Shown here: one piece after another, positions 1 to 10,726 of the stretch
How positions within the stretch are numbered: the first letter of the stretch is position 1
Layout: each line of letters opens with the position of its first letter
Assembly (NCBI RefSeq): GCF_019426345.1
Contig: NZ_JAHLLW010000003.1
Coordinates: 124,001 to 188,000, forward strand
Source of the DNA: Marinomonas lutimaris
Lineage (GTDB): Bacteria > Pseudomonadota > Gammaproteobacteria > Pseudomonadales > Marinomonadaceae
Length of the DNA: 64,000 nt
Reading direction: 5' to 3'
Notes under the pieces: generated by a model
The model's database searches: none
Told to the model about the DNA's origin: nothing
Seen by the model: the letters and a program-made list of their open reading frames with translations, nothing else
Translations under genes and position numbers: made by a program

Positions 1-111
1 ACGACGCTCTTCTAAGGAAGAAAATGTCGCCACATCCAACTCGTAGCCTTTCTTTTTAAGTTGAGCCGCAATGGCTTCCGGGTCAGCGCGTAATGCTTTA
101 ATGTCTAACAT
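1..111 (-). CDS. serS: Seryl-tRNA synthetase, N-terminal fragment
   Basis: Only the first 37 codons are in the window; the gene runs off the left edge. The reverse strand reads [20 protein letters not shown] and onward, the typical start of the N-terminal tRNA-binding coiled coil of bacterial SerRS. The enzyme charges tRNA-Ser (and tRNA-Sec) with serine in the cytoplasm. It is the last visible member of a leftward run ftsK-lolA-rarA-crcB-serS, 67 bp after the crcB stop, which is a familiar gammaproteobacterial order and supports the call. The catalytic domain cannot be seen. Confidence 0.9.
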
Positions 112-178
112 CTGGGCAACAATATCCTTCAATCAGTGTGTATAAATAAATTAGGGTGTCTTCAAACAATAACAGGGA

Positions 179-550
179 TCAAAAAAAACGAGTAACGGCC
201 ATACCGACAGCTAAACCAGCAATCCCCAAAACACAGCTCAATAATAAATAGCTTACTGCACTTAGCCAAGCCTGCATGTTAATAAGAGAGACAATTTCCA
301 ACGAAAAAGTGGAAAAAGTGGTAAATGCCCCTAAAAAACCCACCATAACCAGAGGTCGATAAGGCTCAAGGGATGGCATGCGCTCGCTTATCACTACAAA
401 CGCCACGCCCATCAACACACAGCCTAGAACATTAATCACCATAGTCGCAAAGGGAAAATGATGATTCCAGTAGGTATTAATCCATTTTGTCATGCCGTAA
501 CGACTCAGTGCACCAAACGCGCCACCAATGGCAATCATAAAATACATCAT
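179..550 (-). CDS. crcB: Fluoride channel CrcB/FluC
   Basis: This small inner-membrane protein (123 aa, four predicted helices) has the family signatures: [11 protein letters not shown] near residues 9-19 and [13 protein letters not shown] at 71-83, which in the family line the fluoride pore and the central sodium site. CrcB proteins form dual-topology dimers that export fluoride. The start overlaps the rarA stop by 4 bp (ATGA), so it is translated as part of the ftsK-lolA-rarA operon. No fluoride riboswitch can precede it because the upstream sequence is rarA coding. The length is normal for the family. Confidence 0.95.
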   Translation of the reverse strand: MMYFMIAIGGAFGALSRYGMTKWINTYWNHHFPFATMVINVLGCVLMGVAFVVISERMPSLEPYRPLVMVGFLGAFTTFSTFSLEIVSLINMQAWLSAVSYLLLSCVLGIAGLAVGMAVTRFF

Positions 551-1935
551 TCTTCATCCCCTTGAGATAAGCCTTGAGACTGGTAAAAAGAGTCATAACG
601 CTGTAACGGGCTTTGATTATCCAAATCAGACAACCAGGCCAGCTTGTCATTGATTTTTTTCTCTAGGCCGCGATCTGTCGGCTGATAGTAACGCATATCG
701 GCCAATTCTTCTGGCATATAGTTTTCACCGGCGGCGTAAGCATGCTCTTCATTGTGAGCATAGCGATACTCATCGCCATGCCCCATGCTTTTCGCCAAAG
801 AGGTTGGTGCATTACGCAAATGTACAGGCACTTCATAACTAGGTTGCGCCGCGACATCAGACATTGCTTGATTAAAGGCTTTATAAACGGCATTACTCTT
901 AGGTGCGCACGCCATGTAGACGGCTGCCTGCGCAATAGCACGATTCCCCTCACTCGGACCAACGCGCTCAAAAACATCCCAAGCGTTTAAGCCAATCTGC
1001 AAGGCTCGCGGATCCGCATTACCAATATCTTCCGATGCGATAGCCAGCAAGCGACGAGCGATGTACAAAGGATCACAGCCGCCATCCAGCATTCGCGCCA
1101 TCCAGTACAAGGCACCATCAGGCGATGAACCACGAACAGATTTATGAAACGCTGAGATTTGGTCGTAAAACACATCGCCTTTACGATCAAAGCGACGAAC
1201 ACTACCGCCTAAGACATCCTCCAACTGCTCTTGCGTCACCTTACTTCCCGGCTCCACAAGATCGGATAATATTTCTAAGAAATTAAGGCCTCGACGAATA
1301 TCACCATCAGCCGCTTGAGCCAATACAGATAAAAAGTAATCGTCTATTTGAAAGCCACTTTCTTGAGAGTAAGCTGCAACGCCTTTTTCGTGATTTCCTA
1401 AAGCTCGCATAAGAACAAGCTTTACCTCATCTACACTCGGCGTTTTCAAACGATAAACGCGTGCCCTCGACAGCAAAGCAGAATTCAATTCAAAGGCTGG
1501 GTTTTCTGTGGTTGCACCGATAAACAAAAAGGTACCGTCTTCAATGAAAGGCAAAAAAGCGTCTTGCTGCGATTTATTGAAACGATGCACTTCATCAACA
1601 AATAGAACGGTCTGAGTGCCGTTCATCGCGCGCAATTGTTTTGCTTGATCTACTGCCGCACGAATCTCTTTAACGCCAGACATGACAGCTGAGATTTCAA
1701 TAAACTGGGCATCTAGCGCATGAGATAGAAGCTGAGCGAAAGTAGTCTTCCCAACTCCCGGAGGCCCCCAAAGAATAAAAGAATGGCAGTGGCCTGTTTC
1801 TACCATTCTACGTAACGGCTTTCCCGGACCAACCAAGTGCGACTGCCCAATATAATCATCGAGACTAGCGGGCCGCATTCTGGCTGCAAGAGGCTGATAC
1901 CCTCCTGTTGGTATGTCCGAAAAAAGATCCTTCAT
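547..1935 (-). CDS. rarA: Replication-associated recombination protein A (AAA+ ATPase)
   Basis: The product is a 462-aa AAA+ ATPase of the RarA/MgsA/WRNIP1 family, which acts at stalled replication forks and binds SSB. Walker A (GPPGVGKTT) lies at about residues 57-65 and Walker B (LFVDEVHRF) at about 111-119, followed by sensor-1 (GATTENPAF) and the C-terminal helical tetramerisation region. The ATG overlaps the lolA stop by one base (TAATG) and its own stop overlaps crcB, so it sits in a tightly coupled operon. Neighbour lolA is its usual partner in Gammaproteobacteria. Length and motifs are intact. Confidence 0.95.
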   Translation of the reverse strand: MKDLFSDIPTGGYQPLAARMRPASLDDYIGQSHLVGPGKPLRRMVETGHCHSFILWGPPGVGKTTFAQLLSHALDAQFIEISAVMSGVKEIRAAVDQAKQLRAMNGTQTVLFVDEVHRFNKSQQDAFLPFIEDGTFLFIGATTENPAFELNSALLSRARVYRLKTPSVDEVKLVLMRALGNHEKGVAAYSQESGFQIDDYFLSVLAQAADGDIRRGLNFLEILSDLVEPGSKVTQEQLEDVLGGSVRRFDRKGDVFYDQISAFHKSVRGSSPDGALYWMARMLDGGCDPLYIARRLLAIASEDIGNADPRALQIGLNAWDVFERVGPSEGNRAIAQAAVYMACAPKSNAVYKAFNQAMSDVAAQPSYEVPVHLRNAPTSLAKSMGHGDEYRYAHNEEHAYAAGENYMPEELADMRYYQPTDRGLEKKINDKLAWLSDLDNQSPLQRYDSFYQSQGLSQGDEE

Positions 1936-2561
1936 TACTGACCTTCTTCGATCACATCCACGTTAGCTGGCAAGTCTAAAATAAAATTTTCTTTCGCCAC
2001 GCCTTCATGCGTCTCAACATTTTTAAATTCAATCACCGTCGTTTGCCCTAGCGCATCTAAGATACTCATCGCGCTAATAACTTTATCGCGGAAAGACAGA
2101 GTCAATGTTTGAAATAAGTCCTGATCTTCTTTCGGCGCTAAACGGAACTTTTCGCTGCCAAGTGTCGTGACATTATAGTGCGGAAGCACTTCTGCTGCAG
2201 GCTGACCTAGTAGTGCAGCTGGAGAATTACCTACCGCACCAGACAAAGGTTTTTTCGTCGCTTGCTCTAAATCCACATCCCAGACGGTAATATATTTACC
2301 ATCAGAGATAATACGTTGTGCAAAAGGCGTCACACTATCCCAAACAAATTGATTAGGCTTCGCAAGAAGAAAAACACCTTCACTTACTTGCAGCTGCTTA
2401 CCTTTTTCGTCATAAGTAACCTGACGAAATTCGCCTTCAATATTGCGGTTCAATTCTAACAAACTCTCTATCGAGCTGGTCGCATCAGCGGCCTGCACCA
2501 TCGCTGTTTGAAAAACGGTTACAATTGTAAGCATAGCCATAGTGACTAATTTATTTAACAA
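1935..2561 (-). CDS. lolA: Outer-membrane lipoprotein carrier protein LolA
   Basis: LolA is the periplasmic chaperone that takes lipoproteins from the LolCDE transporter to LolB. The 208-aa product begins with a signal peptide (hydrophobic to about residue 24, cleavage expected after MVQA) and continues with the LolA beta-barrel half ([21 protein letters not shown], then [14 protein letters not shown]). The likely start is TTG at 2561: a GGAG stands 7 nt upstream, whereas the first ATG in frame (2540) would shorten the signal peptide. It lies 67 bp after ftsK and overlaps rarA by one base. Confidence 0.93.
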   Translation of the reverse strand: MLNKLVTMAMLTIVTVFQTAMVQAADATSSIESLLELNRNIEGEFRQVTYDEKGKQLQVSEGVFLLAKPNQFVWDSVTPFAQRIISDGKYITVWDVDLEQATKKPLSGAVGNSPAALLGQPAAEVLPHYNVTTLGSEKFRLAPKEDQDLFQTLTLSFRDKVISAMSILDALGQTTVIEFKNVETHEGVAKENFILDLPANVDVIEEGQ

Positions 2562-2628
2562 AATGTATCTCCAAAAAAAGCATTAAAAATAAGAGCTCCG
2601 AAAACAAGAACTCTCGAACTATCATTTT

Positions 2629-5391
2629 TTATTCTGGAATCAAAATATCACGCTGCCCGTTGGTTCCCATAGGGCCAACCAGACCTGCAGCCTCCATTGA
2701 TTCAACCAAGTTAGCCGCCCTGTTGTAACCTATTTTTAATCGACGCTGAATAGACGAGATTGAAGCTTTACGTGTTTCAATGACAATTTTCACAGCTTCA
2801 TCATAAAGTGCATCTTTATCTTCTCCACCACCATCCGTCATTAGATCTTCAGGATTAACAACAACATCTTGAATATAATCTGGCTCGCCCCGCTGTTTCC
2901 ACTCTTCTACCACTGCATGCACTTCTTCATCTGACACAAAAGCACCATGCACACGAATTGGCGTTGGTAAACCCGCTGGTAGATACAACATATCCCCCAT
3001 ACCCAAAAGTTGATCGGCGCCGCCTTGATCAAGAATGGTTCGCGAGTCAATTTTCGAGGAAACCTGAAACGCCATACGAGTTGGAATGTTTGCTTTGATT
3101 AAGCCGGTAATAACGTCCACAGAAGGTCGTTGCGTAGCTAGAATCAAGTGAATTCCTGCCGCACGCGCTTTTTGTGCAATACGAGCGATAAGCTCTTCCA
3201 CTTTTTTACCAACAATCATCATCATGTCAGCAAATTCGTCAACTATAATTACTATGTAAGGCAAAGGCTCTAAATGAGGCACGGTGCGAGCGACGCCTTC
3301 TTCTGAGAACATGGCCATTTCAGGTTGCCATAATGGATCTTGAATTGGCTTACCCGCATCAATAGCATCACGTACTTTTTTGTTGTAACCCGCGATGTTA
3401 CGCACACCTAGTTTCGACATCAGCTTATAGCGGCGCTCCATTTCATCGACCGACCAACGCAAACCATTGGCAGCATCTTTCATATCGGTAATAACCGGCG
3501 TCAAAAGATGCGGAATACCTTCATAAATCGACAGTTCAAGCATTTTGGGGTCGACCATGATCATACGCACTTCATCGGGCGTCGATTTCAGCAACATACT
3601 TAAAATCATGGCATTAACACCAACAGACTTACCCGAGCCCGTCGTACCAGCCACCAACACGTGAGGCATTTTTGCTAAATCAACAACAACAGGTTCACCT
3701 GAAATATCATGACCAAGCGATAAAGTTAGTGGCGAAGACGATCTATCGTAGGCATCGCAATTAATCACTTCAGAAAAATACACGGTGTCACGAACCTGAT
3801 TAGGAATCTCGATCCCGATAGTGGATTTACCGGCAATAACTTCGACCACTCGCACACTCATTACACTCAAAGAACGTGCAAGATCTTTGGCCAAATTGGT
3901 AATTCGAGAGACTTTAACACCTGGCGCGGGTTGAATTTCAAAACGGGTAATAACAGGACCAGGATTCACTTCGACCACATCCGCTTTTACGCCAAAGTCC
4001 TGAAGGCGTTGCTCCAACAATTCAGATAATGCCAACAGTTCATCTTCCGAATAACCGCCCTGCTTTGGTTTTGGTTTAGTAAGAACAGAGCGATCCGGTA
4101 AAGAGTAAGCTTCAATCTTTTTATTACTATCTACTTCATCTGCATAAGGACCACTAAGCGAATCCAGCTGTTTAGCTTCTGACAAAGTACGAAATGCAGG
4201 TTTATGAGCAGGAGGAATAGTTGAAGGCTGTTTGTCATTATTAAACAGCATGGCATCAGCCTGCTCTCTAGAAATGCTCGAAGGAGCAATATCTTGTTCG
4301 TCCTCCCATTCAACAGGTTTGGCAGCTACAGTTTGCTTAGGTTGTGCAACCCTTTCTTTTGCTATGTCATCTCGTTGTGCTGACCAAGACTCTTCAATAT
4401 AGAGAGTATCACCAAAATTGACGTCTTTATCATCAAAGGATAAACCACCAACAGACAGATCATCTAAACCACCGAACTCAGGCTCGCTGTGAGAAGTCGA
4501 TGAATCAAAGGAGGCTTCATCCGCTTTCGCAGACTTAGATTTTGAAAACAGCGAAGACAAACTAAACTTGGATTTTTTACCTTCCTCTTGAGAAGAGTCT
4601 TCGCTTATAGAATCCTCAAATAAAACATTCGTTTTGGACTTACTTTTAGTCGCAGGTTCAACTTTCGTCGGCTCACTTGCTGCCTTTCGTCTCTTTCTAA
4701 CTATTGCAGGCTCTTCGGCTTCGTCATCAATACCTAGAAGTTCAGCTGCGTCGGCTTTCTTATTGGCCTTTGCTTCACGACTATCAGCCCATTTTTGACG
4801 TACATACATGGTGAAGGTGTAAACCCTTTCACCTAAACGATCCATTAAACCCAACCAATGCACTTGCGACAATAAGGTAAAAGCCAAAACCACTAAGGCT
4901 AAACTGACCAAGGTTGCACCGTCATAGCCAATAAAACTATATAACAAGACGCCAAGGCCACGCCCTAAAATGCCACCAGCTCCATACTGAAGTGAAGGAT
5001 CACCAACCGTATGCAAAAAGCACAACACAGAACCAAATGATAAATATAAGATACTACCGATAGTACATAACAAAGCATTATTAAGAGGCAATAAAGAATG
5101 AGGGTTACGCCATATAATGATAGCGACCCAGAAAAACAGAAGGGGTAAGGAATAAAACAAAGATCCAAAAAAACCAGACACCAAATCGGCTAAAATAGCA
5201 CCAATTGGGCCCATAGAGTTTTGAGTGGCAGCACCGCTACCAGAATAAAACCAACCAGCATCATCTGGGTTATAGGTATAGGTCGCCAAACCAAAAAAGA
5301 ATAAAAATAACAAAGCTGCAATAAACGCCGCCTGCTTGGCAAACATATCCCAAATTGGTGATCGTACCGACTCACTCATTTTTTCTGACAA
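2629..5391 (-). CDS. ftsK: DNA translocase FtsK
   Basis: FtsK couples septation with chromosome dimer resolution and terminus segregation. The 920-aa product shows four to five N-terminal membrane helices (about residues 18-175), a charged low-complexity linker of about 240 residues, then the motor with Walker [10 protein letters not shown] near residue 580 and Walker [11 protein letters not shown], and the C-terminal winged-helix gamma domain that reads KOPS sites and activates XerD ([20 protein letters not shown]). The start is likely TTG at 5391: AGGAAGG lies 7 nt before it, while the next ATG (5379) has no good ribosome site. It is first in the operon with lolA, rarA and crcB. Confidence 0.96.
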   Translation of the reverse strand: MSEKMSESVRSPIWDMFAKQAAFIAALLFLFFFGLATYTYNPDDAGWFYSGSGAATQNSMGPIGAILADLVSGFFGSLFYSLPLLFFWVAIIIWRNPHSLLPLNNALLCTIGSILYLSFGSVLCFLHTVGDPSLQYGAGGILGRGLGVLLYSFIGYDGATLVSLALVVLAFTLLSQVHWLGLMDRLGERVYTFTMYVRQKWADSREAKANKKADAAELLGIDDEAEEPAIVRKRRKAASEPTKVEPATKSKSKTNVLFEDSISEDSSQEEGKKSKFSLSSLFSKSKSAKADEASFDSSTSHSEPEFGGLDDLSVGGLSFDDKDVNFGDTLYIEESWSAQRDDIAKERVAQPKQTVAAKPVEWEDEQDIAPSSISREQADAMLFNNDKQPSTIPPAHKPAFRTLSEAKQLDSLSGPYADEVDSNKKIEAYSLPDRSVLTKPKPKQGGYSEDELLALSELLEQRLQDFGVKADVVEVNPGPVITRFEIQPAPGVKVSRITNLAKDLARSLSVMSVRVVEVIAGKSTIGIEIPNQVRDTVYFSEVINCDAYDRSSSPLTLSLGHDISGEPVVVDLAKMPHVLVAGTTGSGKSVGVNAMILSMLLKSTPDEVRMIMVDPKMLELSIYEGIPHLLTPVITDMKDAANGLRWSVDEMERRYKLMSKLGVRNIAGYNKKVRDAIDAGKPIQDPLWQPEMAMFSEEGVARTVPHLEPLPYIVIIVDEFADMMMIVGKKVEELIARIAQKARAAGIHLILATQRPSVDVITGLIKANIPTRMAFQVSSKIDSRTILDQGGADQLLGMGDMLYLPAGLPTPIRVHGAFVSDEEVHAVVEEWKQRGEPDYIQDVVVNPEDLMTDGGGEDKDALYDEAVKIVIETRKASISSIQRRLKIGYNRAANLVESMEAAGLVGPMGTNGQRDILIPE

Positions 5392-5470
5392 AACGCGCCT
5401 TCCTATCTTATGCTAATCAAAACAAAACATGCCCCATATAACGGAGTCATAAGTTCGCTAAGCTTACCAT

Positions 5471-5499
5471 AAAAAAAGCCAGCCCAAAGGGCTGGCTTT
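5471..5499 (-). terminator. Intrinsic terminator after the porin gene
   Basis: An 11-bp perfect stem (5475-5485 with 5489-5499, 3-nt loop) is followed on the reverse strand by a run of seven T. It lies 55 bp past the porin stop and before ftsK, so it separates the two leftward units. Confidence 0.9.
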
Positions 5500-5553
5500 C
5501 GCTTTAACTAGTAAAGATATCCTCTTTTTCAAAGAATGCCTTTAGAGAAAGTC

Positions 5554-6525
5554 TTAGAAGAATACTTTTACACCAACAATGTTTTTACCAGCATCGCCAG
5601 TTACATCAGAATCGCCATTGTAGTTTTTGTAGTAGTAAGTTAGATCACCAACAACATACTCTGCAATGAAGTAAGTCGCATCAACATGATCCGCATTACC
5701 AGCTTTACCTGAATTCTCTAGATCACGAGCATACTCATAAGTAAGAGTCAAAGCATCAGTCACAGCTAAAGCAACGTTAATCTGAGCTCTTTCAACATCA
5801 GTAGTTGCAGAAGAAGAATCTGTGTCAACATCATCAATAGTCTCACCAGCACCGTAGTTAGCAGAGATAGTAGCCATGCCAACAGTCGTTTGAGCGCCAA
5901 TGTTATAAGCATTAGTATCGCCAATAGCACCAGCAGAAACACCTAGTTTCACCATACCAAAATCTTTAACATAAGAGAATGCTACACCGATTTCAGAGTC
6001 GATTTTTTCTTGAGCCGTAACATTGTTAGCTGGATCAGCAACACGCACATTACGTGAACCAGATGCTTCTACAGCAACAGTGAATTCTGGAGTAACTTTG
6101 TAGCGGATACCTGTGTTATCAGTTTCTTTGTTAACAACACGATTGTCACGGCTATCAACACCGTCGTAGATCTCATCCATGCCCATGAAAGCGCCAGTAG
6201 CAACGGTGCCGTCAAAGCGACCGAAAGATACAGCACCTTGCTTAACATAAAGTTTCTCAAAGTTAAGATCTGTACCTTCATCATTACCATCAGTTTTCAC
6301 TTCAAGTTCAGCGTAAACGATACCTGTATCAATGTGAAATTCGATTTCGCCAAGATCCGTACCATCAGCCGTATCACCATTAGTATCAGAAGCGTTACCG
6401 TGATAGCTAACGTATTCAACACCAGCTTCACCAGTGATAACCGTCTCAGCAGCAAAAGTAGCAGTAGAAACAGCAGCCGCAACAGCAGATACTGCAAACA
6501 CAGAAGCAAGTTTAATCGCTTTCAT
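5554..6525 (-). CDS. Outer-membrane porin (Gram-negative porin family)
   Basis: This is a 323-aa trimeric-type porin of the general diffusion class. A clear signal peptide (MKAIKLASVFAVSAVAAAVS, cleavage after TFA) leads into alternating amphipathic strands, and the chain ends in a terminal Phe as outer-membrane beta-barrels require for BAM recognition. The segment GRFDGTVATGAFMGMDEIYD corresponds to the region around the L3 constriction loop in this family. Ribosome site AAGGGG precedes the ATG. It is monocistronic: a strong terminator follows and a 546-bp region precedes it. Substrate selectivity cannot be inferred. Confidence 0.88.
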   Translation of the reverse strand: MKAIKLASVFAVSAVAAAVSTATFAAETVITGEAGVEYVSYHGNASDTNGDTADGTDLGEIEFHIDTGIVYAELEVKTDGNDEGTDLNFEKLYVKQGAVSFGRFDGTVATGAFMGMDEIYDGVDSRDNRVVNKETDNTGIRYKVTPEFTVAVEASGSRNVRVADPANNVTAQEKIDSEIGVAFSYVKDFGMVKLGVSAGAIGDTNAYNIGAQTTVGMATISANYGAGETIDDVDTDSSSATTDVERAQINVALAVTDALTLTYEYARDLENSGKAGNADHVDATYFIAEYVVGDLTYYYKNYNGDSDVTGDAGKNIVGVKVFF

Positions 6526-7071
6526 TCAAGATTCCCCTTTATATTATATTATATGGTCTTGTAGACCTATCGATCGATTTTCATTTCACCAAGAAACGTT
6601 GTTAAATCAACGATTCGTGTATCTTAAAACCTATCAGTTTCACTTTCATGACAGTTATCAAAAAAGCAAAATATCTTGTAGTTCCGAATACCGCATTCGA
6701 CTTATCTTTTCGAATTACCGCTTAGGACTGCATCGATTAAAACCAAGTTTCCCATTACGGGTCAAGCACTCCTTGCACTTTTTTTCTTTTTTTTTTCATT
6801 TTGCACCCTTTTTAGGACAAAAAACACCCAACAAGAACCCAAAACTACATTTTTTTTAAGCTATTCATGCACATTAAAGTGAAATAAGAATAACATTGTG
6901 TCAACAAGTCGCAAGTGGAATGTTTTTTCTTCCTTAATTTCACTTATCGGTTAATAATTTTTTTCCTTTAGTTTTTTTATAAAAAACACTTGAAGATAGT
7001 TTTTAAGATGAAAAAAACTATAATCAATAAATAGAAACGTTCTGTAAAAAAACTAGGAATACAATCACCTC
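6526..7071. other. Divergent AT-rich promoter region of porin and aat
   Basis: This 546-bp region between two divergent genes has no credible coding frame. Near the porin start are two short hairpins, GGTCT/AGACC at 6555-6567 and CGTTG/CAACG at 6597-6612, which would fall in the porin mRNA leader. A pyrimidine-rich tract spans about 6776-6800. A TATAAT at 7019-7024 is a candidate -10 box for aat, though no good -35 sits at the usual distance. Binding sites for osmoregulators could be here but none could be recognised with confidence. Confidence 0.5.
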
Positions 7072-7815
7072 ATGTCAGCTTCCGCTAACGATGAAAATCA
7101 CGAACTTATATTACTTTCAGAATCACCATACGACACACCTGATCCAAGTAAGGCGCTAGAGGATCCAGAAGGTTTATCAGCTATTGGCGGGGATCTTTCT
7201 TCAACACGGTTACTTCACCTCTACAGCAAAGGTTTTTTTCCTTGGTTTAGTGACCCAGATCCTATTTTGTGGTGGCACCCTGAACAAAGGTGCGTGTTAA
7301 CACCTAGCCATTTTCACGCATCAAAATCACTTCAAAAAGCCATCAAGAAAGGCAATTGGTCTTTTTCAATCAATAAAGAGTTTGAGTCTGTGATAGGCTA
7401 TTGCTCTGCACTAAGAGCTGACAAGGAAGGCACTTGGATATCGAAAGACATTAAAAATGCTTATACAAAGCTACATAAATTAGGTTACGCGCATTCCATT
7501 GAAATATGGCTAGACAACAAACTTGTCGGCGGTTTTTATGGTGTAGCGATGGGGAATATGTTTTTTGGTGAGTCGATGTTTTCACTCGTGCCAAATGCTT
7601 CCAAAATAGCCCTAAAAACATTCTGCGAACTAGCCAAAAACTGTGGAATTGAGTTGATAGACTGCCAAGTAGAATCCGATCATTTGCTATCACTAGGCGC
7701 AAAGAAACTACCAAGAAAAGATTTTTGCAACACCTTAGAGCAACTCATTCTAAGTATAAAAAAGAACTCAGTTATCATAAATATTGGCAAAAAAGCTGAA
7801 AAACAACCTATTTAA
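7072..7815 (+). CDS. aat: Leucyl/phenylalanyl-tRNA--protein transferase
   Basis: Aat attaches Leu or Phe from charged tRNA to proteins with N-terminal Lys or Arg, creating N-degrons for ClpS/ClpAP. The 247-aa product has the family block GLSAIGGDLSSTRLLHLYSK followed by FPWFSDPDPILWWHP, and the GNAT-like C-terminal half with GGFYGVAMGNMFFGESMFS and a final LIDCQVESDHLLSLGA. Together with downstream clpA and clpS it forms a complete N-degron pathway in 4 kb. The start ATG has AGGA about 14 nt upstream, longer than ideal, but family alignment of the N-terminus supports a start here or close by. Confidence 0.95.
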   Translation: MSASANDENHELILLSESPYDTPDPSKALEDPEGLSAIGGDLSSTRLLHLYSKGFFPWFSDPDPILWWHPEQRCVLTPSHFHASKSLQKAIKKGNWSFSINKEFESVIGYCSALRADKEGTWISKDIKNAYTKLHKLGYAHSIEIWLDNKLVGGFYGVAMGNMFFGESMFSLVPNASKIALKTFCELAKNCGIELIDCQVESDHLLSLGAKKLPRKDFCNTLEQLILSIKKNSVIINIGKKAEKQPI

Positions 7816-8043
7816 GCTAAAAATAGACGTAATGAAAACGTATCTAGGTTTGCCTTACGCTGCGTTTTTAGGCAAAATACGCTCGATCAAAATTCAGACG
7901 TCGCTAAATACACAATCATGATTAAGCTATTTAGCGCTCAATTGACCAAAGAGGGACATCTTCCCTCTTCGTCTGCAGACCTCCTCTTAGGTATGGTCGG
8001 CGTCTACTAAATAATAGTAAGTTAACACCATAGGACACATATT
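7816..8043. other. Structured intergenic region upstream of infA
   Basis: These 228 bp hold three successive hairpins: TTTGCCT/AGGCAAA (7849-7855 with 7870-7876), CGCTAAATA/TATTTAGCG (7902-7910 with 7928-7936), and AAGAGGGA/TCCCTCTT (7949-7956 with 7962-7969). A self-complementary GTCTGCAGAC follows at 7971-7980. None has a long T-run. The region may be the infA mRNA leader or an unannotated small RNA; there is no tRNA cloverleaf here. Confidence 0.45.
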
Positions 8044-8262
8044 GTGGCAAAAGAAGAAGGCTTAGAAATGGAGGGCACTATCATTGATACGTTGCCTAAT
8101 ACCATGTTCCGTGTCGAATTAGAAAACGGACACGTAGTAATTGCACATATCTCTGGTAAAATGCGTAAAAATTACATCCGTATTTTGACTGGCGACAAGG
8201 TAAAAGTTGAGTTAACACCTTACGATCTTTCAAAAGGTCGTATCGTTTACCGCGCCCGTTAA
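8044..8262 (+). CDS. infA: Translation initiation factor IF-1
   Basis: The 72-aa product is a complete S1-like OB-fold protein ([20 protein letters not shown] through [19 protein letters not shown]), the exact length of IF-1 in Gammaproteobacteria. It binds the 30S A site and works with IF-2 and IF-3 in initiation. The start codon is GTG with AGGA upstream, an unusual start for this gene that may lower its expression. It lies between aat and clpA as in Pseudomonas and related genomes, and is followed by a very strong terminator. Confidence 0.97.
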   Translation: MAKEEGLEMEGTIIDTLPNTMFRVELENGHVVIAHISGKMRKNYIRILTGDKVKVELTPYDLSKGRIVYRAR

Positions 8263-8297
8263 TTTAAGCAACCCATAACTGGGCAGTTTAAATAGAT

Positions 8298-8336
8298 GAC
8301 ATAAAAAAACCGGACATTGTCCGGTTTTTTTATGTC
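8298..8336 (+). terminator. Bidirectional terminator after infA
   Basis: Two perfect 18-bp arms (8298-8315 and 8319-8336) flank a 3-nt loop. The GC core CCGGAC/GTCCGG is flanked by A7 and T7, so it can work in both directions, ending infA and the leftward clpA transcript. Confidence 0.93.
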
Positions 8337-8345
8337 GCTAATACC

Positions 8346-8422
8346 TGTAGGTCGGCCTTTAGGCCGTCAAAAGACCGATAACACTAAACCAAAAACCTTG
8401 ACGCGCCAAAGCACGACCTACA
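8346..8422. repeat. REP-like inverted pair (REPIN/BIME-type element)
   Basis: Two 25-nt units face each other: 8346-8370 on the forward strand and 8398-8422 on the reverse strand. Both begin TGTAGGTCG, hold an internal hairpin around CTTT, and end CGTCAA; they differ mainly in the hairpin stem. The outer arms TGTAGGTCG/CGACCTACA are perfect. This is the layout of extragenic palindrome pairs mobilised by RAYT transposases. It lies between the infA terminator and the clpA stop. The family assignment is inferred; copy number could not be counted. Confidence 0.6.
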
Positions 8423-8450
8423 AGATCTACGGAGTTCGTTTTGTGACAGT

Positions 8451-10706
8451 TTAATGAACAACCGCCTCTTTGATCACTTCAAATTTCAACTCGTCACTTT
8501 TCTCATCCAAAGCCACTTTGACATGACCACCATCATGAAGATCACCAAAGAGGATATGATCCGCTAATGGTTTCTTTAGATGCTCCTGAATGACACGAGC
8601 CATTGGACGAGCGCCCATTTGACGATCATAACCTTTATTGGCCAACCAGCCTCTAGCGGTATCCGAGACCTCCAGCAAGACACCTTTTGGATCAAGCTGA
8701 GCTTGCAGCTCTACCAAGAATTTATCTACCACGTTAAAGATAATACGCTCATCCAATTGCTGGAACTGAATGACAGCATCTAAGCGGTTTCTAAACTCAG
8801 GCGTAAAGGTTCGATTAATAACCTCCATACCATCAGTTGAGTTATCCTGACTAGAGAAGCCAATCGAACGACGAGCCAGTTCTTGAGCCCCCGCATTCGA
8901 TGTCATCACCAAGATCACATTACGGAAATCCGCCTTGCGTCCATTATTATCAGTCAAAGTACCATGATCCATTACCTGCAAAAGCAAGTTAAAGACTTCT
9001 GGGTGAGCTTTTTCTATCTCATCCAATAACACGACACTATGAGGATTCTTCGTAACAGCCTCGGTCAACAAACCACCTTGGTCAAAACCAACATAGCCCG
9101 GCGGCGCACCAATCAAACGAGACACTGCATGACGCTCCATGTACTCAGACATATCAAAGCGAATCAATTCAAGTCCCAATTGCTTGGCAAGCTGTTTAGT
9201 AACCTCCGTTTTACCAACACCTGTTGGACCAGCCATCAAGAATGAACCAATAGGTTTCTGTTCAGCTTTCAAACCTGCACGAGACAACTTAATCGCAGCC
9301 GACAAAGCATCAATAGCATTGTCTTGACCGAAGACCACCATTTTCAAATTACGCTCTAGATTGGATAGCACTTGTCTATCATCCGAGTTCACCGCCCTCA
9401 CAGGCACACGAGCGATCTTAGAGACAATATCTTCAATATCCGCAACCGTGATGGTAGCTTTACGTTTATCTTCTGGCTGCAAGCGTTGATAAGCTCCGGC
9501 CTCATCCACCACATCAATTGCCTTATCGGGCATATGACGGTCTGGCACATAGCGCTGAGCAAGCTCTGCAGCAGCCAGTAAAGCAGACTCTTCGTATTTC
9601 ACCTTATGATGCTCTTCAAATGCACCAATGATGCCTTTCAAGATTTGATAAGTATCATCAACACTTGGCTCATTCACATCGATCTTCTGGAAGCGACGCG
9701 CCAAAGCATGATCTTTTTCAAACACACCACGAAATTCTTGGAACGTTGTTGAGCCAATGCAACGCAAGCCACCAGAACTCAATACTGGCTTAAGCAGATT
9801 GGAAGCATCCATTACGCCACCAGAAGCGGCACCCGCACCAATGATGGTATGGATTTCATCAATAAAAAGAATCGCATTTGGTAACTTTTTCAATTCGCCT
9901 AACAATTGCTTAAGTCGTTTTTCAAAATCACCGCGGTATTTGGTTCCAGCCAGCAAGGCACCTAGATCTAGGGAATAAACAACGCCATCCGCAATCACAT
10001 CAGGCACTTGCCCATCGACAATACGTCGTGCTAGACCTTCAGCAATGGCTGTTTTACCAACGCCAGACTCACCAACCAATAAAGGATTATTTTTACGACG
10101 ACGAGAAAGCGTTTGTATTACTCGCTCTACTTCGTATTCACGACCGATTAATTTATCGATCTTACCTGCTTTAGCTTCTTCGTTAAGATTTGTGGCGAAT
10201 TTTTGTAACGGCGCAGTCGCTGTATCTTCTGCTTCGTCATCATGATCCATATTTTGAGAAGACGCTTCACCCGTTTTAGAAATGCCATGAGCAACATAAT
10301 TGACCACATCAATCCGCGCCACACCATGTCGTTTTAATAGGTAAACGGTTTGGCTTTCTTGTTCGCTAAAAATAGCCACCAATACGTTGGCACCTGTTAC
10401 TTCACGCTTACCAGAAGATTGAACATGAAAAACCGCACGCTGTAATACGCGCTGGAAACCTAAAGTCGGCTGAACCTCACGTTCATCGTCATCTTCAGGG
10501 ATTAGAGGTGTTGTACTATCAACAAATTCCTCAAGCTCCTTACTTAAGGTATCTAAATTCACACCACATGCTTTGAGGACGCTTGAAGCAGCGCCATTTT
10601 CAATAAGAGCTAATAATAAATGCTCAACCGTCATGAATTCATGGCGCTTGTCACGCGCCGCTTTAAAAGCCGTATTCAGGGTTTGTTCTAGTTCTTTATC
10701 TAACAT
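8451..10706 (-). CDS. clpA: ATP-dependent Clp protease ATP-binding subunit ClpA
   Basis: ClpA is the AAA+ unfoldase that feeds substrates to ClpP. The 751-aa chain has the N-domain (about 1-140) that docks ClpS, a first AAA module with Walker [10 protein letters not shown] at 212-220 and IDEIH, and a second with GPTGVGKTE near 491-499 and LDEIEKAH. The ClpP-docking tripeptide loop reads RRSIGFSS near residue 612. It starts with ATG preceded by GAGGGA and lies 20 bp behind clpS in the same leftward operon. All key residues appear intact. Confidence 0.97.
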   Translation of the reverse strand: MLDKELEQTLNTAFKAARDKRHEFMTVEHLLLALIENGAASSVLKACGVNLDTLSKELEEFVDSTTPLIPEDDDEREVQPTLGFQRVLQRAVFHVQSSGKREVTGANVLVAIFSEQESQTVYLLKRHGVARIDVVNYVAHGISKTGEASSQNMDHDDEAEDTATAPLQKFATNLNEEAKAGKIDKLIGREYEVERVIQTLSRRRKNNPLLVGESGVGKTAIAEGLARRIVDGQVPDVIADGVVYSLDLGALLAGTKYRGDFEKRLKQLLGELKKLPNAILFIDEIHTIIGAGAASGGVMDASNLLKPVLSSGGLRCIGSTTFQEFRGVFEKDHALARRFQKIDVNEPSVDDTYQILKGIIGAFEEHHKVKYEESALLAAAELAQRYVPDRHMPDKAIDVVDEAGAYQRLQPEDKRKATITVADIEDIVSKIARVPVRAVNSDDRQVLSNLERNLKMVVFGQDNAIDALSAAIKLSRAGLKAEQKPIGSFLMAGPTGVGKTEVTKQLAKQLGLELIRFDMSEYMERHAVSRLIGAPPGYVGFDQGGLLTEAVTKNPHSVVLLDEIEKAHPEVFNLLLQVMDHGTLTDNNGRKADFRNVILVMTSNAGAQELARRSIGFSSQDNSTDGMEVINRTFTPEFRNRLDAVIQFQQLDERIIFNVVDKFLVELQAQLDPKGVLLEVSDTARGWLANKGYDRQMGARPMARVIQEHLKKPLADHILFGDLHDGGHVKVALDEKSDELKFEVIKEAVVH

Positions 10707-10726
10707 TGCTATTCCCTCACTCTGAA

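Noticed and set aside
551-620. Fluoride riboswitch before crcB
   Set aside because: The region is rarA coding sequence and shows no riboswitch layout; crcB is translationally coupled instead.
6434-6859. A 141-codon forward frame spanning the porin start and its promoter region
   Set aside because: It overlaps the porin signal peptide on the other strand, and its residues look like translated low-complexity DNA.
7816-8043. A tRNA gene near infA, as in E. coli
   Set aside because: The hairpins do not form a cloverleaf and there is no TTCGA arm or CCA end.
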